Assembly: GCF_000237085.1 (NCBI RefSeq)
Contig: NC_016627.1
Location: 3,596,118-3,660,117 of the forward strand
Length of the DNA stretch: 64,000 nt
Direction of reading: 5' to 3'
Origin: Acetivibrio clariflavus DSM 19732
GTDB lineage: Bacteria; Bacillota; Clostridia; Acetivibrionales; Acetivibrionaceae
This document shows positions 34,510-44,381 of the stretch, in pieces. The position numbers and the translations under genes were made by a program. Below the pieces are notes generated by a model that saw only the letters and a list, made by a program, of their open reading frames with translations, was not told where the DNA came from and searched no databases. The stretch's first letter is position 1. Each line of letters begins with the position of its first letter.

Positions 34510-37077
34510 ATGTATTTATTTGGAAAAATAAACGTAACAGCAGTAATACCAGAGGAATTGTCAAGATTAAAGGACATTGCCTATAATCTATGGTGGTCCT
34601 GGAATTCCGATGCAATTGACTTATATAGGGAAATCGACCTTGCTTTATGGGAAAAAGTCGAAAAAAATCCTGTAAGGTTTTTGAAAGAAGTAAGCCAGAA
34701 AAAACTGGAAGCAAAAGTAAATGACCCCGATTACATGGAAAGGTATACCAAAGTTGTACAAAAATTTGACTCATATATGCAAGAAACGGATACTTGGTTT
34801 TCCAGAAATTATCCAGACAAAAAAGACCATATGATTGCATATTTCTCTGCCGAGTATGGCCTTAATGAAGTTCTGCCAATATATTCGGGCGGCTTAGGTG
34901 TTCTTTCCGGAGACCATTGCAAATCGGCAAGCGATCTTGGAATACCTTTTACTGCCATTGGACTCTTCTATAAACAGGGGTATTTCAGTCAGCATATAAA
35001 CAGCGAAGGTTGGCAGGAAACCATATATAATGACCTTAATATTTCCAATCTTCCGGTAAAACCCGCCCTTAACCAGAACGGAGAACAGGCAGTAATAAGC
35101 GTGGAACTTCCCGGTAGAGTTGTGTATGCAAGGGTTTGGCAAGTACAGATTGGACGTGTCAATTTATACTTAATGGACACTGATTTTGAACAAAACAGTC
35201 CCCATGACAGGATGCTTACTGCAAGACTGTACGGCGGAAACCAGGAAACAAGAATACAACAGGAAATTTTCCTTGGTATAGGCGGGGCAAGAGTGCTTGA
35301 TGCTTTAAACATTAAAGCTACTGTATATCATATGAATGAAGGACACTCCGCATTTTTAGGCCTGGAATTGATAAGAAAACTTGTACAGGACAAAAAATTG
35401 CCCTTTAACCATGCCAAAGAAGTTGTTTCCTCTTCATTGATATTTACAACCCATACACCGGTCCCTGCAGGAAATGACGTTTTCCCTCTTGAAATGATAG
35501 ACCGTTACTTTGGCAATTACTGGCCGTCATTGGGAATAAACCGCCATGAATTTCTTGATCTCGGCTTGAAGATTGGAGATCATCAGAACTTTAACATGAC
35601 TGTTCTTGCATTGACTCTTGCAGGCCAGAAAAACGGAGTTAGTGAACTTCACGGTGCAGTATCGAGGAACATATTCAAAAATGTATGGCCCAGCATCCCT
35701 GAAGATGAAGTTCCAATCGGTCACATTACCAACGGTATCCATACCCTTACTTGGTTATCTCCAAGTATCAAGTTCTTATATGACAAGTATTTTGAACAAA
35801 ATTGGCATGAAAACTTACACGATCCGAAAGTATGGGAAGCTGTGGATAAAATTCCCGATGAGGAACTTTGGAAAACTCACTGTGTTTTGAAGACTAAAAT
35901 GATTGGATATATAAGGGAAAAACTAAAACAGCAACGGGCTGCAAACGGCGAATCTATTGAAAGAATCAAGGAAGTCGATACATTGCTTGACTCAAACGCT
36001 CTTACAATAGGCTTTGCAAGAAGGTTTGCAACCTATAAAAGAGCCAATCTGATATTTAGAAATTTAGCAAGAATTCAAAAATTGCTTAATGACCCGGAAA
36101 AACCCATGCAGATAATTTTTGCCGGTAAAGCTCATCCTGCCGACGGACCGGCCCATGAAATTATCAAGCATATTAATGATATTGCAAAGCAGGAAGGATT
36201 TGTGGGAAAAGTCATCCTGGTTGAAAATTATAATATGACTCTTGCCAGAAATATGGTACAAGGTGTGGATATCTGGCTCAACAACCCCAGAAGACCACTT
36301 GAAGCCAGCGGTACAAGCGGTCAGAAAGTTTGTATAAACGGTATTATAAACTTCAGCGTACTGGACGGCTGGTGGTGTGAAGGTTACAACGGCAAAAACG
36401 GTTGGTGCATCGGCGATGACACTTTCTATGATAATGAACACTATCAGGACAATGCTGACAGCGAATCTATTTACAATACCCTTGAAAAAGAAATTCTACC
36501 CCTTTTCTTTGATCGCAATGAAAAGGGAATTCCAGAAAAATGGGTAGCAATTATGAAAGAGTCGATAAAATCCAATGCAGCATTATTCAGTACCCATAGA
36601 ATGGTTCAGGAATACACCACCAAATACTATTTGACTTCCATGGACAGGGTCGACAAAGACTTGGCCAGCAACTATCAATTCTCTGTAAATCTGTCCAATT
36701 GGAAGACACATGTGGAAAAACTCTGGCCTCAGGTGCAGATATTAGCTGATAAAACAGCCAATCAATTGAAGGAGATGAACTCTTCATCCGGTGAAAACAT
36801 CAAAATAAGTGCCACCGTTTATTTGGGCGGTCTGGATCCTTCAAGTGTCAAAGTGCAAATATATTATGGCGGAATAGGCAAAGATAATTTAATTGAAAGT
36901 CCGGAAATAATTGATATGCATCTGGATGGAAAGACCGATGAAGGTACTTACATCTATTCGGCAAATATCAAATTGTTTGAAGGCGGAGAATACGGTTATA
37001 CCTTTAGAGTAATCCCTTATCATCCGGATCTGATAAATCCGTTTGACTTAGGATTAATCCGTTGGATAGTTCAATAA
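34510..37077 (+). CDS. glgP: Alpha-glucan (maltodextrin/glycogen) phosphorylase
   Basis: This GT35 enzyme releases glucose-1-phosphate from alpha-1,4-glucans with phosphate. It is the ~855-residue DUF3417-containing type typical of Thermotoga and clostridia. The N-terminal DUF3417 segment (AYNLWWSWNSDAIDLYREID) precedes the core EYGLNEVLPIYSGGLGVLSG. EASGTSGQKVCINGIINFSV carries the PLP Lys. GGAGGG lies 5 bases before the ATG at 34510, so the upstream GTG at 34504 is not used. It is monocistronic with a strong terminator. It would feed glycogen or maltodextrin carbon to glycolysis while saving ATP. Confidence 0.95.
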   Translation: MYLFGKINVTAVIPEELSRLKDIAYNLWWSWNSDAIDLYREIDLALWEKVEKNPVRFLKEVSQKKLEAKVNDPDYMERYTKVVQKFDSYMQETDTWFSRNYPDKKDHMIAYFSAEYGLNEVLPIYSGGLGVLSGDHCKSASDLGIPFTAIGLFYKQGYFSQHINSEGWQETIYNDLNISNLPVKPALNQNGEQAVISVELPGRVVYARVWQVQIGRVNLYLMDTDFEQNSPHDRMLTARLYGGNQETRIQQEIFLGIGGARVLDALNIKATVYHMNEGHSAFLGLELIRKLVQDKKLPFNHAKEVVSSSLIFTTHTPVPAGNDVFPLEMIDRYFGNYWPSLGINRHEFLDLGLKIGDHQNFNMTVLALTLAGQKNGVSELHGAVSRNIFKNVWPSIPEDEVPIGHITNGIHTLTWLSPSIKFLYDKYFEQNWHENLHDPKVWEAVDKIPDEELWKTHCVLKTKMIGYIREKLKQQRAANGESIERIKEVDTLLDSNALTIGFARRFATYKRANLIFRNLARIQKLLNDPEKPMQIIFAGKAHPADGPAHEIIKHINDIAKQEGFVGKVILVENYNMTLARNMVQGVDIWLNNPRRPLEASGTSGQKVCINGIINFSVLDGWWCEGYNGKNGWCIGDDTFYDNEHYQDNADSESIYNTLEKEILPLFFDRNEKGIPEKWVAIMKESIKSNAALFSTHRMVQEYTTKYYLTSMDRVDKDLASNYQFSVNLSNWKTHVEKLWPQVQILADKTANQLKEMNSSSGENIKISATVYLGGLDPSSVKVQIYYGGIGKDNLIESPEIIDMHLDGKTDEGTYIYSANIKLFEGGEYGYTFRVIPYHPDLINPFDLGLIRWIVQ

Positions 37078-37091
37078 GTAATGTGGCTTTT

Positions 37092-37139
37092 AAAGAGTGC
37101 TGCCATGTTTGCTTTAAAATAGTCGGCAGCACTCTTTTT
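37092..37139 (+). terminator. Rho-independent terminator of glgP
   Basis: AAAGAGTGCTGCC pairs with GGCAGCACTCTTT, followed by TTTT. It is 15 bases after the glgP stop. Confidence 0.93.
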
Positions 37140-37185
37140 ACTTGTTATGAAATAATTGCATAGCGCATTAAGACAGCTCTCATCC

Positions 37186-38364
37186 TTACTTCTCAATTTT
37201 CCCGTAAACTCCTCCCCCACCTTCTTTTATGTAGAGCATTCCCTTCCTCGCCATAATAATATTCTCTGCCACATCTTCCTTAACAACTTTAGTCAATTCA
37301 TCAAAGGTTGTTTCATGCAGGATTTTCATCTCACTGCCAAAATGTTTTATAAGCTTGTCTATGGTTTTAGGGCCAACCCCGGGGAGGAAGTCCAGCGGTA
37401 TTTGATAATTGTACGGCGGCCGCCCTTCCATCTTAGCTTCTTCCCTGTCTTTTATAACCTCAAGCCTGTCCCTCACTCCCACAACAACGCGATGCCTGTC
37501 GGAAACCGGGCACTTTAGTATAGGCGGTTGACCTTCAACAACTCTGTCGCAAACAAGGCAGTAAGTTCTATGGTATTTCCCCAGCTTAGGATCTAAGCCA
37601 TAGTTTGCCTGTATCTTTCTCCCGTCAGCTCCCTTGAGGGCTTTCAGCACTTCCTCATAGCTGGTATCCTCCATTCTGAAAATATTGTACTCACGTCCCA
37701 TTTTTATAAGGGAATGGGCATCGGAATTACTGATAAATCCTTTTCCATCAAGTTCACTAAGCTGGCTTGCCATCATAGAATCTGCACTAAGCCCCAATTC
37801 AACGGCAGGAATTTTTTCAAAACTGTCATGGCTAAAGACTTCCAGTAAACTGTCACAGCAATTCCCATAAAAGCTTTTATGGGGAGTAAAAACATGGGCA
37901 GGTATCAGAATACCGCCATGGCTGTCTACAATATCAAACAGTTCCTGGGCACTAAGTCTGCTTATAGAAGAACACAGTTGCATGTTTTTTACATGCTTAC
38001 TCATTTCTCCGGAAAAATTTTTAATTTCCTTTAATGTGGGAAAAAAGCACAGAGAATGGGCACTGCCCCCCTTATCTTCATGAGTTTCTATTTCGGCGCC
38101 AAGCAGTATAGTCAGACCCTCTCTGTATTCCATTCCTCCCTTTTTTATCTCACGCAATTCCCCCCTATCGACAAGTTCTTCGATATCTTCAAGAACATAA
38201 GGCGATATTGCGTCCACAACACCAATTACATTTATACCTTTTCGATAAAAAGCGTCATAAGCTATATTTTCAAAAGTAAGATTTCCGGAAGTAGCTCTTT
38301 TAACTTCATTTCCGCTTGAAGACCTTCCTATATGAACATGGAGGTCAACAAAATATTGTCTCAT
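37186..38364 (-). CDS. Endonuclease Q family protein (PHP domain)
   Basis: EndoQ cuts DNA 5' of deaminated bases and abasic sites. The 392-residue protein has PHP metal motifs (DLHVHIGRSSSGN, GVVDAISPYV, GAEIETHED, PAHVFTPHKSFYG, FISNSDAHS). A zinc-finger-like CLVCDRVVEGQPPILKCP lies near residue 270. The C-terminal tail FLPGVGPKTIDKLIKHFGSE is a helix-hairpin-helix DNA-binding element. EndoQ is best known from hyperthermophilic archaea and a few bacilli, so it suits a thermophile facing deamination. The gene is alone; the start is the ATG at 38364. Confidence 0.85.
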   Translation of the reverse strand: MRQYFVDLHVHIGRSSSGNEVKRATSGNLTFENIAYDAFYRKGINVIGVVDAISPYVLEDIEELVDRGELREIKKGGMEYREGLTILLGAEIETHEDKGGSAHSLCFFPTLKEIKNFSGEMSKHVKNMQLCSSISRLSAQELFDIVDSHGGILIPAHVFTPHKSFYGNCCDSLLEVFSHDSFEKIPAVELGLSADSMMASQLSELDGKGFISNSDAHSLIKMGREYNIFRMEDTSYEEVLKALKGADGRKIQANYGLDPKLGKYHRTYCLVCDRVVEGQPPILKCPVSDRHRVVVGVRDRLEVIKDREEAKMEGRPPYNYQIPLDFLPGVGPKTIDKLIKHFGSEMKILHETTFDELTKVVKEDVAENIIMARKGMLYIKEGGGGVYGKIEK

Positions 38365-38824
38365 TTTGTATCAGTCAGCTCCTTACTTTCTATTGGTATT
38401 ATTGCTGTCTTCAACTCTATTTTATATTGGACTAAGCCAGGTATCCAGAAAAAAAACAAAAATTATTTTGCATTTTGTAAATTTTTTGATAAAATAAGAT
38501 ATGTAGAATGGTAGTATGGTAGGAACGGTAGAGGTAAAAAAGCATGCAAACAATTCAATTCATTTATGATGTTTGTTCTCCGTTTCCATCAATACCGACC
38601 CACAATTTAAAACATTACTTAAGGACTGCAAAATGTTCTGGTACTTCGTAATTGGCTTAATTTCCATTACGTAAGGATTAGAATTTTAGGTGGTTATTTT
38701 TTCCTGTGCCTGTAAAGATTTCAGCTTTTGAAGCTTTTTTAAGCATAGCAAAATCCACCTTAATATTTTGCTGCCTTTAGTAATGTAATATGCAACATTG
38801 ATAGGATTTGAAAGGATGGTTAAA
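38365..38824. other. Intergenic region with an inverted repeat
   Basis: About 460 bases upstream of the aldolase-like gene. AGGTGG near 38690 can pair with CCACCT near 38756, with an inner AGCTTTTGAAGCTT hairpin at about 38730. It could be a leader structure. No known riboswitch consensus was recognised. The short open frames have no ribosome binding site. Confidence 0.4.
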
Positions 38825-39826
38825 ATGAATCAAACGGAAACAACAAACAAAGTAATTCCAAAAAAAGGGACATGGATGACCTACAGGCCTGATGTTAAAG
38901 TTTTAGACTGCACCATCAGGGACGGCGGCCTGATTAACAAATTCAAATTCAGCGATGATTTTGTTAAGGCTGTTTACAAAGCATGTATTGATGCCGGTGT
39001 CGATTACATGGAACTTGGTTACAAGGCCTCAAAAAAAATAGCTTCAAAAGATGAATTCGGAATATGGAAGTTCTGTGATGAAGAAGATATAAGAAGAGTA
39101 ATAGGGGACAATGATTCTCCTCTTAAACTTTCTGTCATGGCTGATGCTGAACGTACCGACTATCGTGAGGATATACCTCCAAAGAGCGAAAGCATAATTG
39201 ACATGATTAGAGTAGCAACTTATGTACATCAAATACCTACAGCCGTTGACATGATAAAAGATGCCCATGACAAAGGCTATGAAACCACTATAAATATCAT
39301 GGCTGTATCGCAGCTAAGAGAACGGGATTTGGACGAAGCTTTGGAAATTCTGTCAAAGACCGAAGTGGATGTTATTTATATTGTTGACAGTTTTGGTTCC
39401 CTTTACTCGGAGGATATCCAATATCTTACTGCAAAATATCTCAGGTATGCTCAGGAATCGGGCAAAAAACTGGGTATACATGCCCACAACAACCAGCAGC
39501 TAGCCTATGCAAATACCATTGAAGCCATAATCCTTGGAACAAGTTATGTCGACGCAACTATTGCAGGCCTTGGCCGTGGTGCCGGAAACTGTCCCATGGA
39601 ATTGATTCTGGGCTTTTTGAAGAATCCCAAATATCATCTGAGACCAATTTTGGAATGTATAGAAAAACATATCCCGGCTTTAAGAAGCGAATTAAGCTGG
39701 GGATTCGATATACCTTACATGATCACCGGGCAGTTTAATCAACATCCCAGAACTGCTATAAGTTTCATAGCTGAAAATCGCAGCGACTACACAAATTTCT
39801 ACGATTCTATGCTGAATTGCGATTAA
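38825..39826 (+). CDS. HMGL-like aldolase catalytic domain protein
   Basis: A 333-residue TIM-barrel protein of the HMG-CoA lyase-like/DRE family. VLDCTIRDGGLINKFKFS contains the variant DRE metal motif (here IRDGG). VIYIVDSFGSLYSEDI and LGIHAHNNQQLAYAN (HxH metal ligands) are family features. It resembles the aldolase half of 4-hydroxy-2-oxovalerate aldolase, but no partner dehydrogenase is adjacent, and the substrate is unknown. AAAGGATGG places the start at the ATG at 38825; the earlier ATG (38816) overlaps the ribosome binding site. Confidence 0.85.
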   Translation: MNQTETTNKVIPKKGTWMTYRPDVKVLDCTIRDGGLINKFKFSDDFVKAVYKACIDAGVDYMELGYKASKKIASKDEFGIWKFCDEEDIRRVIGDNDSPLKLSVMADAERTDYREDIPPKSESIIDMIRVATYVHQIPTAVDMIKDAHDKGYETTINIMAVSQLRERDLDEALEILSKTEVDVIYIVDSFGSLYSEDIQYLTAKYLRYAQESGKKLGIHAHNNQQLAYANTIEAIILGTSYVDATIAGLGRGAGNCPMELILGFLKNPKYHLRPILECIEKHIPALRSELSWGFDIPYMITGQFNQHPRTAISFIAENRSDYTNFYDSMLNCD

Positions 39827-39868
39827 TCGCTATTAAATGTTATGAAACTTAAAGATTTCATTTAGTAC

Positions 39869-39917
39869 GCTGTTACTGGTTAGGCCGTTATTTTCAAATC
39901 CGCCAATCAGTAACAGC
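39869..39917 (+). terminator. Inverted repeat after the aldolase gene
   Basis: GCTGTTACTG (39869-39878) pairs exactly with CAGTAACAGC (39908-39917) across 29 bases. No U tract follows, so it may be an imperfect terminator or a processing site. Confidence 0.45.
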
Positions 39918-40611
39918 AATAATCCTTATTACTTCTGAAATTCTTAAAGTATTTAGAACACTTATTTTTTATATAAAGATCAGTTAGTTTTCCAATTTTA
40001 GCATCAAAACATATATATATCTTTAATATTGACAAAGACACTATGCATGTATTACGATATTAATAGATACATTTTTTGCTCAGCGTCTAAAATGACAAAA
40101 TAAAATTTCAAATGCGTACAGACAATTACCCATCATATCTGCAATGTTTTAGCTGTTAACATTATTCTTTTAAAAGTTTACAATTATTAATTTTTTTATA
40201 CGTTTCAACCGGTCGTTACTAGCATTTACGGAATTTTGCGACTTTCTATGTCATCAACTGGGTTATTGCCAAAGTTTAAGCCAAATAAATTTTATAATAT
40301 TTAAAATTTTTATTCTTATCAACTATACCTCTCTTATATATTGCAATCATAATCAGTAAATTCCACTAAAGATAATCAAATGAAATTTATTTTTCTGAAT
40401 ATTGTCTTATAATATGTACTTCATAAGACTGCTTGTTCATTAATGCTCTTAAATCAAACCTCTTTTAAGGGATTATGAATGTTGCAATTTTTTATATTGC
40501 AATAATCGGAATAAAGATTGTTATTTTCAATTTGCTATAGAGGGACATAACTTAAACAAAAAATAAAAACAAACTACAAAGCTAACTTAAAAAAGGGAAG
40601 GAGAATGTTCG
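39918..40611. promoter_or_regulatory. Upstream region of the xylanase gene
   Basis: About 690 AT-rich bases. TTGCAAT (40482-40488) and ATTGCAA (40496-40502) form a 7-bp inverted repeat 110 bases before the xylanase start, a possible operator. A TATAGA box lies near 40538. A SigI-type promoter was sought but not identified with confidence. No catabolite-response element was clear. Confidence 0.4.
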
Positions 40612-42189
40612 ATGAAACAAAGATCAAAGCTAATTTTTTCAACCGTCGTGTGCTTAATCTTCGTACTAAGTTTGTTCCCTGCCAGTGTAAATGCAGCAAT
40701 AACGCTCACATCAAATGCTACCGGAAATTATGACGGCTATGACTACGAATACTGGAAAGACTACGGTAATGGAACAATGACTCTCACCGGTGGCGGAAGT
40801 TTTACCTGTTCCTGGAGTAATATCAATAATATCTTATTCCGAACCGGTAAAAAACTCGGATCGACTCAAACATATCAGCAATACGGAAACATAATAATTG
40901 ATTACGCTTGTAATTATCAGCCAAACGGAAACTCATACCTTTCGGTATACGGATGGACCCAAAATCCGCTTGTAGAATATTACATCATTGAGAGCTACGG
41001 TACCTGGAAGCCACCAGGAAGCAATAGTCCAAAAGGCTACATTAATGTAGATGGCGGTACATATGAAATTTATGAGACCACCAGATATAATCAACCTTCC
41101 ATTGAGGGCGACAAAACCTTCCAGCAGTATTGGAGTGTTCGTACTGTAAAACGTACAAGCGGTACCATATCTGTCCATGAACACTTTAAAGCTTGGGAAG
41201 CAAGAGGCATGAGAATGGGTAAACTCTATGAAGTTTCCATGGTTGTTGAAGGTTATCAGAGCAGCGGTAGGGCTGAAATGACAAAAATGAACATTACCAT
41301 CGGCGGACAAGGCTCCGGTAACACCGGCGGTAACAACGGCGGCAACAACGGCAACCCAGGTCCAGCTCCGGCAGAACAAAGCGCCTTTACTGCATTGGAA
41401 GCAGAAAAATACAATAGCACCAATTCCTCAACAGTGCAAATAATCGGAACCGGCAATGGCGGAAGCGGTGTAGGATACATTGAAAACGGAAATTACCTCG
41501 AATTTAAAAATGTTAACTTCGGTTCAGGTGCTGCTTCCTTCAAAGCTCGTGTTGCCTATGGCGGCAACTCCACCACAACCATCCAGTTAAGATTGGGCAG
41601 CTCGACAGGTACACTTATAGGTTCATTAAATGTAACTTCTACCGGAGGATGGGATTCTTACAAAGAATTAACCACTACCGTCAGCGGTGCATCCGGTGTT
41701 AAAGATCTATACCTGTGCTTCAATGGACCTGTAAATATAGACTCCTTCGTATTCGGTACTGCCGACAACAATAACGACAAACCTGTTGATAATAAACCTG
41801 TTGATAACCCTGGCAACAATAACAGCGGACCTGTTATTATACAATGTGAAAATATGATTAAGAGCGGCCAATACACAGGTAATATCAGCAGTCCGTTCTC
41901 GGGTGTAGCTTTATATGCCAACAATGATTCCGTCAAGTTTACTCATAACTTTACATCGAGCACCAGTACTTTCTCACTTCGCGGTTGCTCAAATAATCAA
42001 AACATGGCCAGAGTAGATTTAAGAATCGGCGGACAGTATAAAGGAACCTTCTATTATGGCGGAAGTTACCCTGCAGTGTACACCATACAAAACGTGAGCC
42101 ATGGTACCGGAAATCAGACAGTAGAACTCATTGTAACAAGTGATAACGGAACTTGGGATGCTTACTTAGATTATTTACAAATCAATTAA
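40612..42189 (+). CDS. Secreted GH11 endo-xylanase with CBM6 and CBM36 modules
   Basis: A 525-residue secreted endo-1,4-beta-xylanase. The signal peptide ends near VNAAI (residue ~29). The GH11 domain (about 30-225) has [10 protein letters not shown] with the nucleophile Glu and [10 protein letters not shown] with the acid/base Glu. A Gly/Asn linker ([18 protein letters not shown]) leads to a CBM6 (about 260-385). A second Asn/Pro linker is followed by a CBM36-like module (about 408-525, [30 protein letters not shown]), a Ca-dependent xylan binder. There is no dockerin or surface anchor, so the enzyme acts free of any cellulosome. GGAAGGAGAAT precedes the ATG. Confidence 0.93.
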   Translation: MKQRSKLIFSTVVCLIFVLSLFPASVNAAITLTSNATGNYDGYDYEYWKDYGNGTMTLTGGGSFTCSWSNINNILFRTGKKLGSTQTYQQYGNIIIDYACNYQPNGNSYLSVYGWTQNPLVEYYIIESYGTWKPPGSNSPKGYINVDGGTYEIYETTRYNQPSIEGDKTFQQYWSVRTVKRTSGTISVHEHFKAWEARGMRMGKLYEVSMVVEGYQSSGRAEMTKMNITIGGQGSGNTGGNNGGNNGNPGPAPAEQSAFTALEAEKYNSTNSSTVQIIGTGNGGSGVGYIENGNYLEFKNVNFGSGAASFKARVAYGGNSTTTIQLRLGSSTGTLIGSLNVTSTGGWDSYKELTTTVSGASGVKDLYLCFNGPVNIDSFVFGTADNNNDKPVDNKPVDNPGNNNSGPVIIQCENMIKSGQYTGNISSPFSGVALYANNDSVKFTHNFTSSTSTFSLRGCSNNQNMARVDLRIGGQYKGTFYYGGSYPAVYTIQNVSHGTGNQTVELIVTSDNGTWDAYLDYLQIN

Positions 42190-42256
42190 AGTTCTTCTTG
42201 ACAAAATACTATTGTTTGAATTTTCGATTTGGAATACTGACATTTATTTAGACAAA

Positions 42257-42289
42257 AACCCGGTGAAATACTTCTCACCGGGTTTTTTT
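42257..42289 (+). terminator. Rho-independent terminator of the xylanase gene
   Basis: AACCCGGTGA (42257-42266) pairs with TCACCGGGTT (42275-42284), followed by TTTTT. It also fits as a terminator for the minus-strand operon ending at 42311. Confidence 0.95.
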
Positions 42290-42310
42290 ATATATCTGAA
42301 CTCTATAGTT

Positions 42311-43297
42311 CTATCCGACACTCTCCTTTTTAATGCCGGATGACCACTTACCGCATCGATCGCCCCAACGGGCAAGGGCCTCATCATTGGAAGTAATCTC
42401 AATCACTTCACATAGGTTTGAACAGTCATTACATTCGATACTTTTTGCTTTATACTCATTTTCTGCCACTTCAAACCCATAGAAATTCGAAGGTTGAGAT
42501 CCCTTCTCCATTTTCTCCTTGGCAATTAATGCTGCACCATAAGCACCCATTACATCGTAGTATTTGGGAATTACTATCTTTTTACCTATAGCTCTTTCAA
42601 AAGCAGCAACAATTCCAACATTAGCCGCCACACCACCCTGGAACACAATGGTGTCTTCCAAATCCTTTCCTTTGGCAAGGTTGTTTAGAAAATTCCTTAC
42701 CAAAGCCTCACACAGACCGTTTATTATATCCTCAATACTGTGTCCTGTCTGTTGTTTATGAATCATATCCGACTCGGCAAAAACAGCACATCTTCCGGCT
42801 ATTCTTACCGGTGACTTTGACTTTAGTGCATAAGACCCGAATTCTTCAATTGGAATTTCAAGTCTTGCCGCCTGTCTGTCCAAAAAAGAACCGGTTCCTG
42901 CTGCACAAACGGTGTTCATTCCAAAATCATATACAACTCCGTTTTTAAGTATTATAATCTTTGAATCCTGTCCCCCAATTTCAAGAATGGTTCTGACATC
43001 GGGGACAAGCATTTGAGCCGCGACGGCATGAGTGGTAATTTCATTTTTTATTATATCAGCACCGATAATAACACTGGCCAGCTGTCTTCCACTTCCCGTT
43101 GTACCTACTCCCCTTATTACCGTGTTTCGCCCGTATTTTTCCGAAAGCATTTTCATGCCTGTTCGCAAAGCATTAATAGGCTGGCCGCTTGTCCTTAAAT
43201 AAAGCTTCTCAACTACCTCGTTTTCATCATTTATAAGCACTAAGTTTGTACTTACTGAACCTACGTCAACTCCAAGATAAAGCGATGTTTTTCCCAT
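42311..43297 (-). CDS. BadF/HgdC-type ATPase, 2-hydroxyacyl-CoA dehydratase activase
   Basis: A 328-residue member of the ASKHA-fold activase family that uses ATP to inject electrons into radical dehydratases or related enzymes. GVDVGSVSTNLVLI and LEIGGQDSKII form the nucleotide site. NTVCAAGTGSFLDRQA and AGRCAVFAESDM contain the two Cys that bind the bridging 4Fe-4S cluster. FQGGVAANVGIVAAFE ends the fold. The C-terminal CNDCSNLCE adds three cysteines. The start overlaps the upstream gene by 32 bases. No dehydratase alpha/beta pair is in the window, so its partner is the two upstream proteins or lies elsewhere. Confidence 0.9.
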   Translation of the reverse strand: MGKTSLYLGVDVGSVSTNLVLINDENEVVEKLYLRTSGQPINALRTGMKMLSEKYGRNTVIRGVGTTGSGRQLASVIIGADIIKNEITTHAVAAQMLVPDVRTILEIGGQDSKIIILKNGVVYDFGMNTVCAAGTGSFLDRQAARLEIPIEEFGSYALKSKSPVRIAGRCAVFAESDMIHKQQTGHSIEDIINGLCEALVRNFLNNLAKGKDLEDTIVFQGGVAANVGIVAAFERAIGKKIVIPKYYDVMGAYGAALIAKEKMEKGSQPSNFYGFEVAENEYKAKSIECNDCSNLCEVIEITSNDEALARWGDRCGKWSSGIKKESVG

Positions 43298-44381
43298 TTT
43301 CCAATCTCTCCCTTCTCTTGTTAAGCAAATCTACAAAAGCTTCAATTCTAGTCATATAACCCGCTTCACCGGTCATTTCGTCAATAATCAGAGTAAGAAT
43401 GGGTATATCATAATCCCTTTCTATAGAGGGCAATATGCTTTGAGCAACAATTTCCGGCATACAGGTCAGAGGATATATTTGAATAACACCGTCATAGCCC
43501 TTTTTTGCATATAGAACAGCGTTTCCTACGGTTTCCTGGGCATGTCCGCCAATCATTCTGCCTAAATACGGTTTGGCAGCCTCACTGAAATCAAGATCCT
43601 TTTTTGCAGGCAGAATATTTTTAAGCATATGCTCAATGATCCAGCCACTTATGGTGACATACCTGTCCACTTCAATACCCATACTTCCAAGTTTTGATTC
43701 TATATAAAAGTTTGCAAAGGGATCAATGGTTGTATAAATTTCACCTACTATTCCGACTTTCAAAGGAACAAAATCCTTATCTGTTTCAATCTCCAAAAGC
43801 TTTCTCTCTGTCTCTTCTATAAGTTTTAGAATGCCTTTTGATCCTTTTACATCCTTTACTTTATTTAAAAAATCTTTATAAATACTGTCGGTAGCACCTT
43901 TTTTCAGTTCTCTGGGTCGTATTCTGAAAGTCAGCTTTTCCAGCTCATCAACTCTTTTGGCAACAATTGTAGTATTTTTTATAACTTTTAGAATCTTGTA
44001 AATATTAAAGCCGCCGGCCAGTTTCTTAATTTTTTCCAAAAACTTTTTTATGTCACCGTTGGGGCCATCAATAGTAATCACATCCATATTGTAATCGGTA
44101 TCGGCAAGTATTTCCCTGCTCATCTCACAATAGTACCCAAATCTGCATGGTCCCCGGCCTCCGGTTATCAATATGGTATCTGCCCCCAACTCACGGGCTT
44201 CTATATAATTGCCCAGATTAATTTTCAAAGGAATACATGCCATTTCCGGTGCATACTTGGTGCCAATCTCCAAAGTTCTCTTATTGTTATACGGCGGTAT
44301 TACATATTCCAGTCCAACATCATCCAGTAAAGCCTTAGCCGTTATAAATGTATTACCCATGTGCGGAAATGTTACTTTCAC
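43266..44381 (-). CDS. Acyl-CoA dehydratase/CoA-activase-related protein
   Basis: A 371-residue protein related to the 2-hydroxyacyl-CoA dehydratase fold and to DUF2229-type activase-associated proteins. Conserved Cys occur in PEMACIPLKINLG, GGRGPCRFGYYCEM and YPLTCMPEIVAQS, and TLIIDEMTGEAGYMTRIEAFVD is the C-terminal signature shared with the neighbour upstream. The cysteines may bind a 4Fe-4S cluster. The start is GTG with GGAGGAG ahead, inside the end of the upstream gene (29-base overlap). The three genes form one translationally coupled unit. The substrate is unknown. Confidence 0.8.
   Translation of the reverse strand: MKVTFPHMGNTFITAKALLDDVGLEYVIPPYNNKRTLEIGTKYAPEMACIPLKINLGNYIEARELGADTILITGGRGPCRFGYYCEMSREILADTDYNMDVITIDGPNGDIKKFLEKIKKLAGGFNIYKILKVIKNTTIVAKRVDELEKLTFRIRPRELKKGATDSIYKDFLNKVKDVKGSKGILKLIEETERKLLEIETDKDFVPLKVGIVGEIYTTIDPFANFYIESKLGSMGIEVDRYVTISGWIIEHMLKNILPAKKDLDFSEAAKPYLGRMIGGHAQETVGNAVLYAKKGYDGVIQIYPLTCMPEIVAQSILPSIERDYDIPILTLIIDEMTGEAGYMTRIEAFVDLLNKRRERLENGKNIALSWS

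Noticed and set aside
38332-38514. 60-codon plus-strand frame at the start of the endonuclease Q gene
   Set aside because: It overlaps the coding start on the other strand and has no supporting ribosome binding site or homology.
40612-42189. Dockerin domain on the xylanase
   Set aside because: The C-terminal part has no duplicated calcium-binding DxNxDG loops; it is a carbohydrate-binding module.
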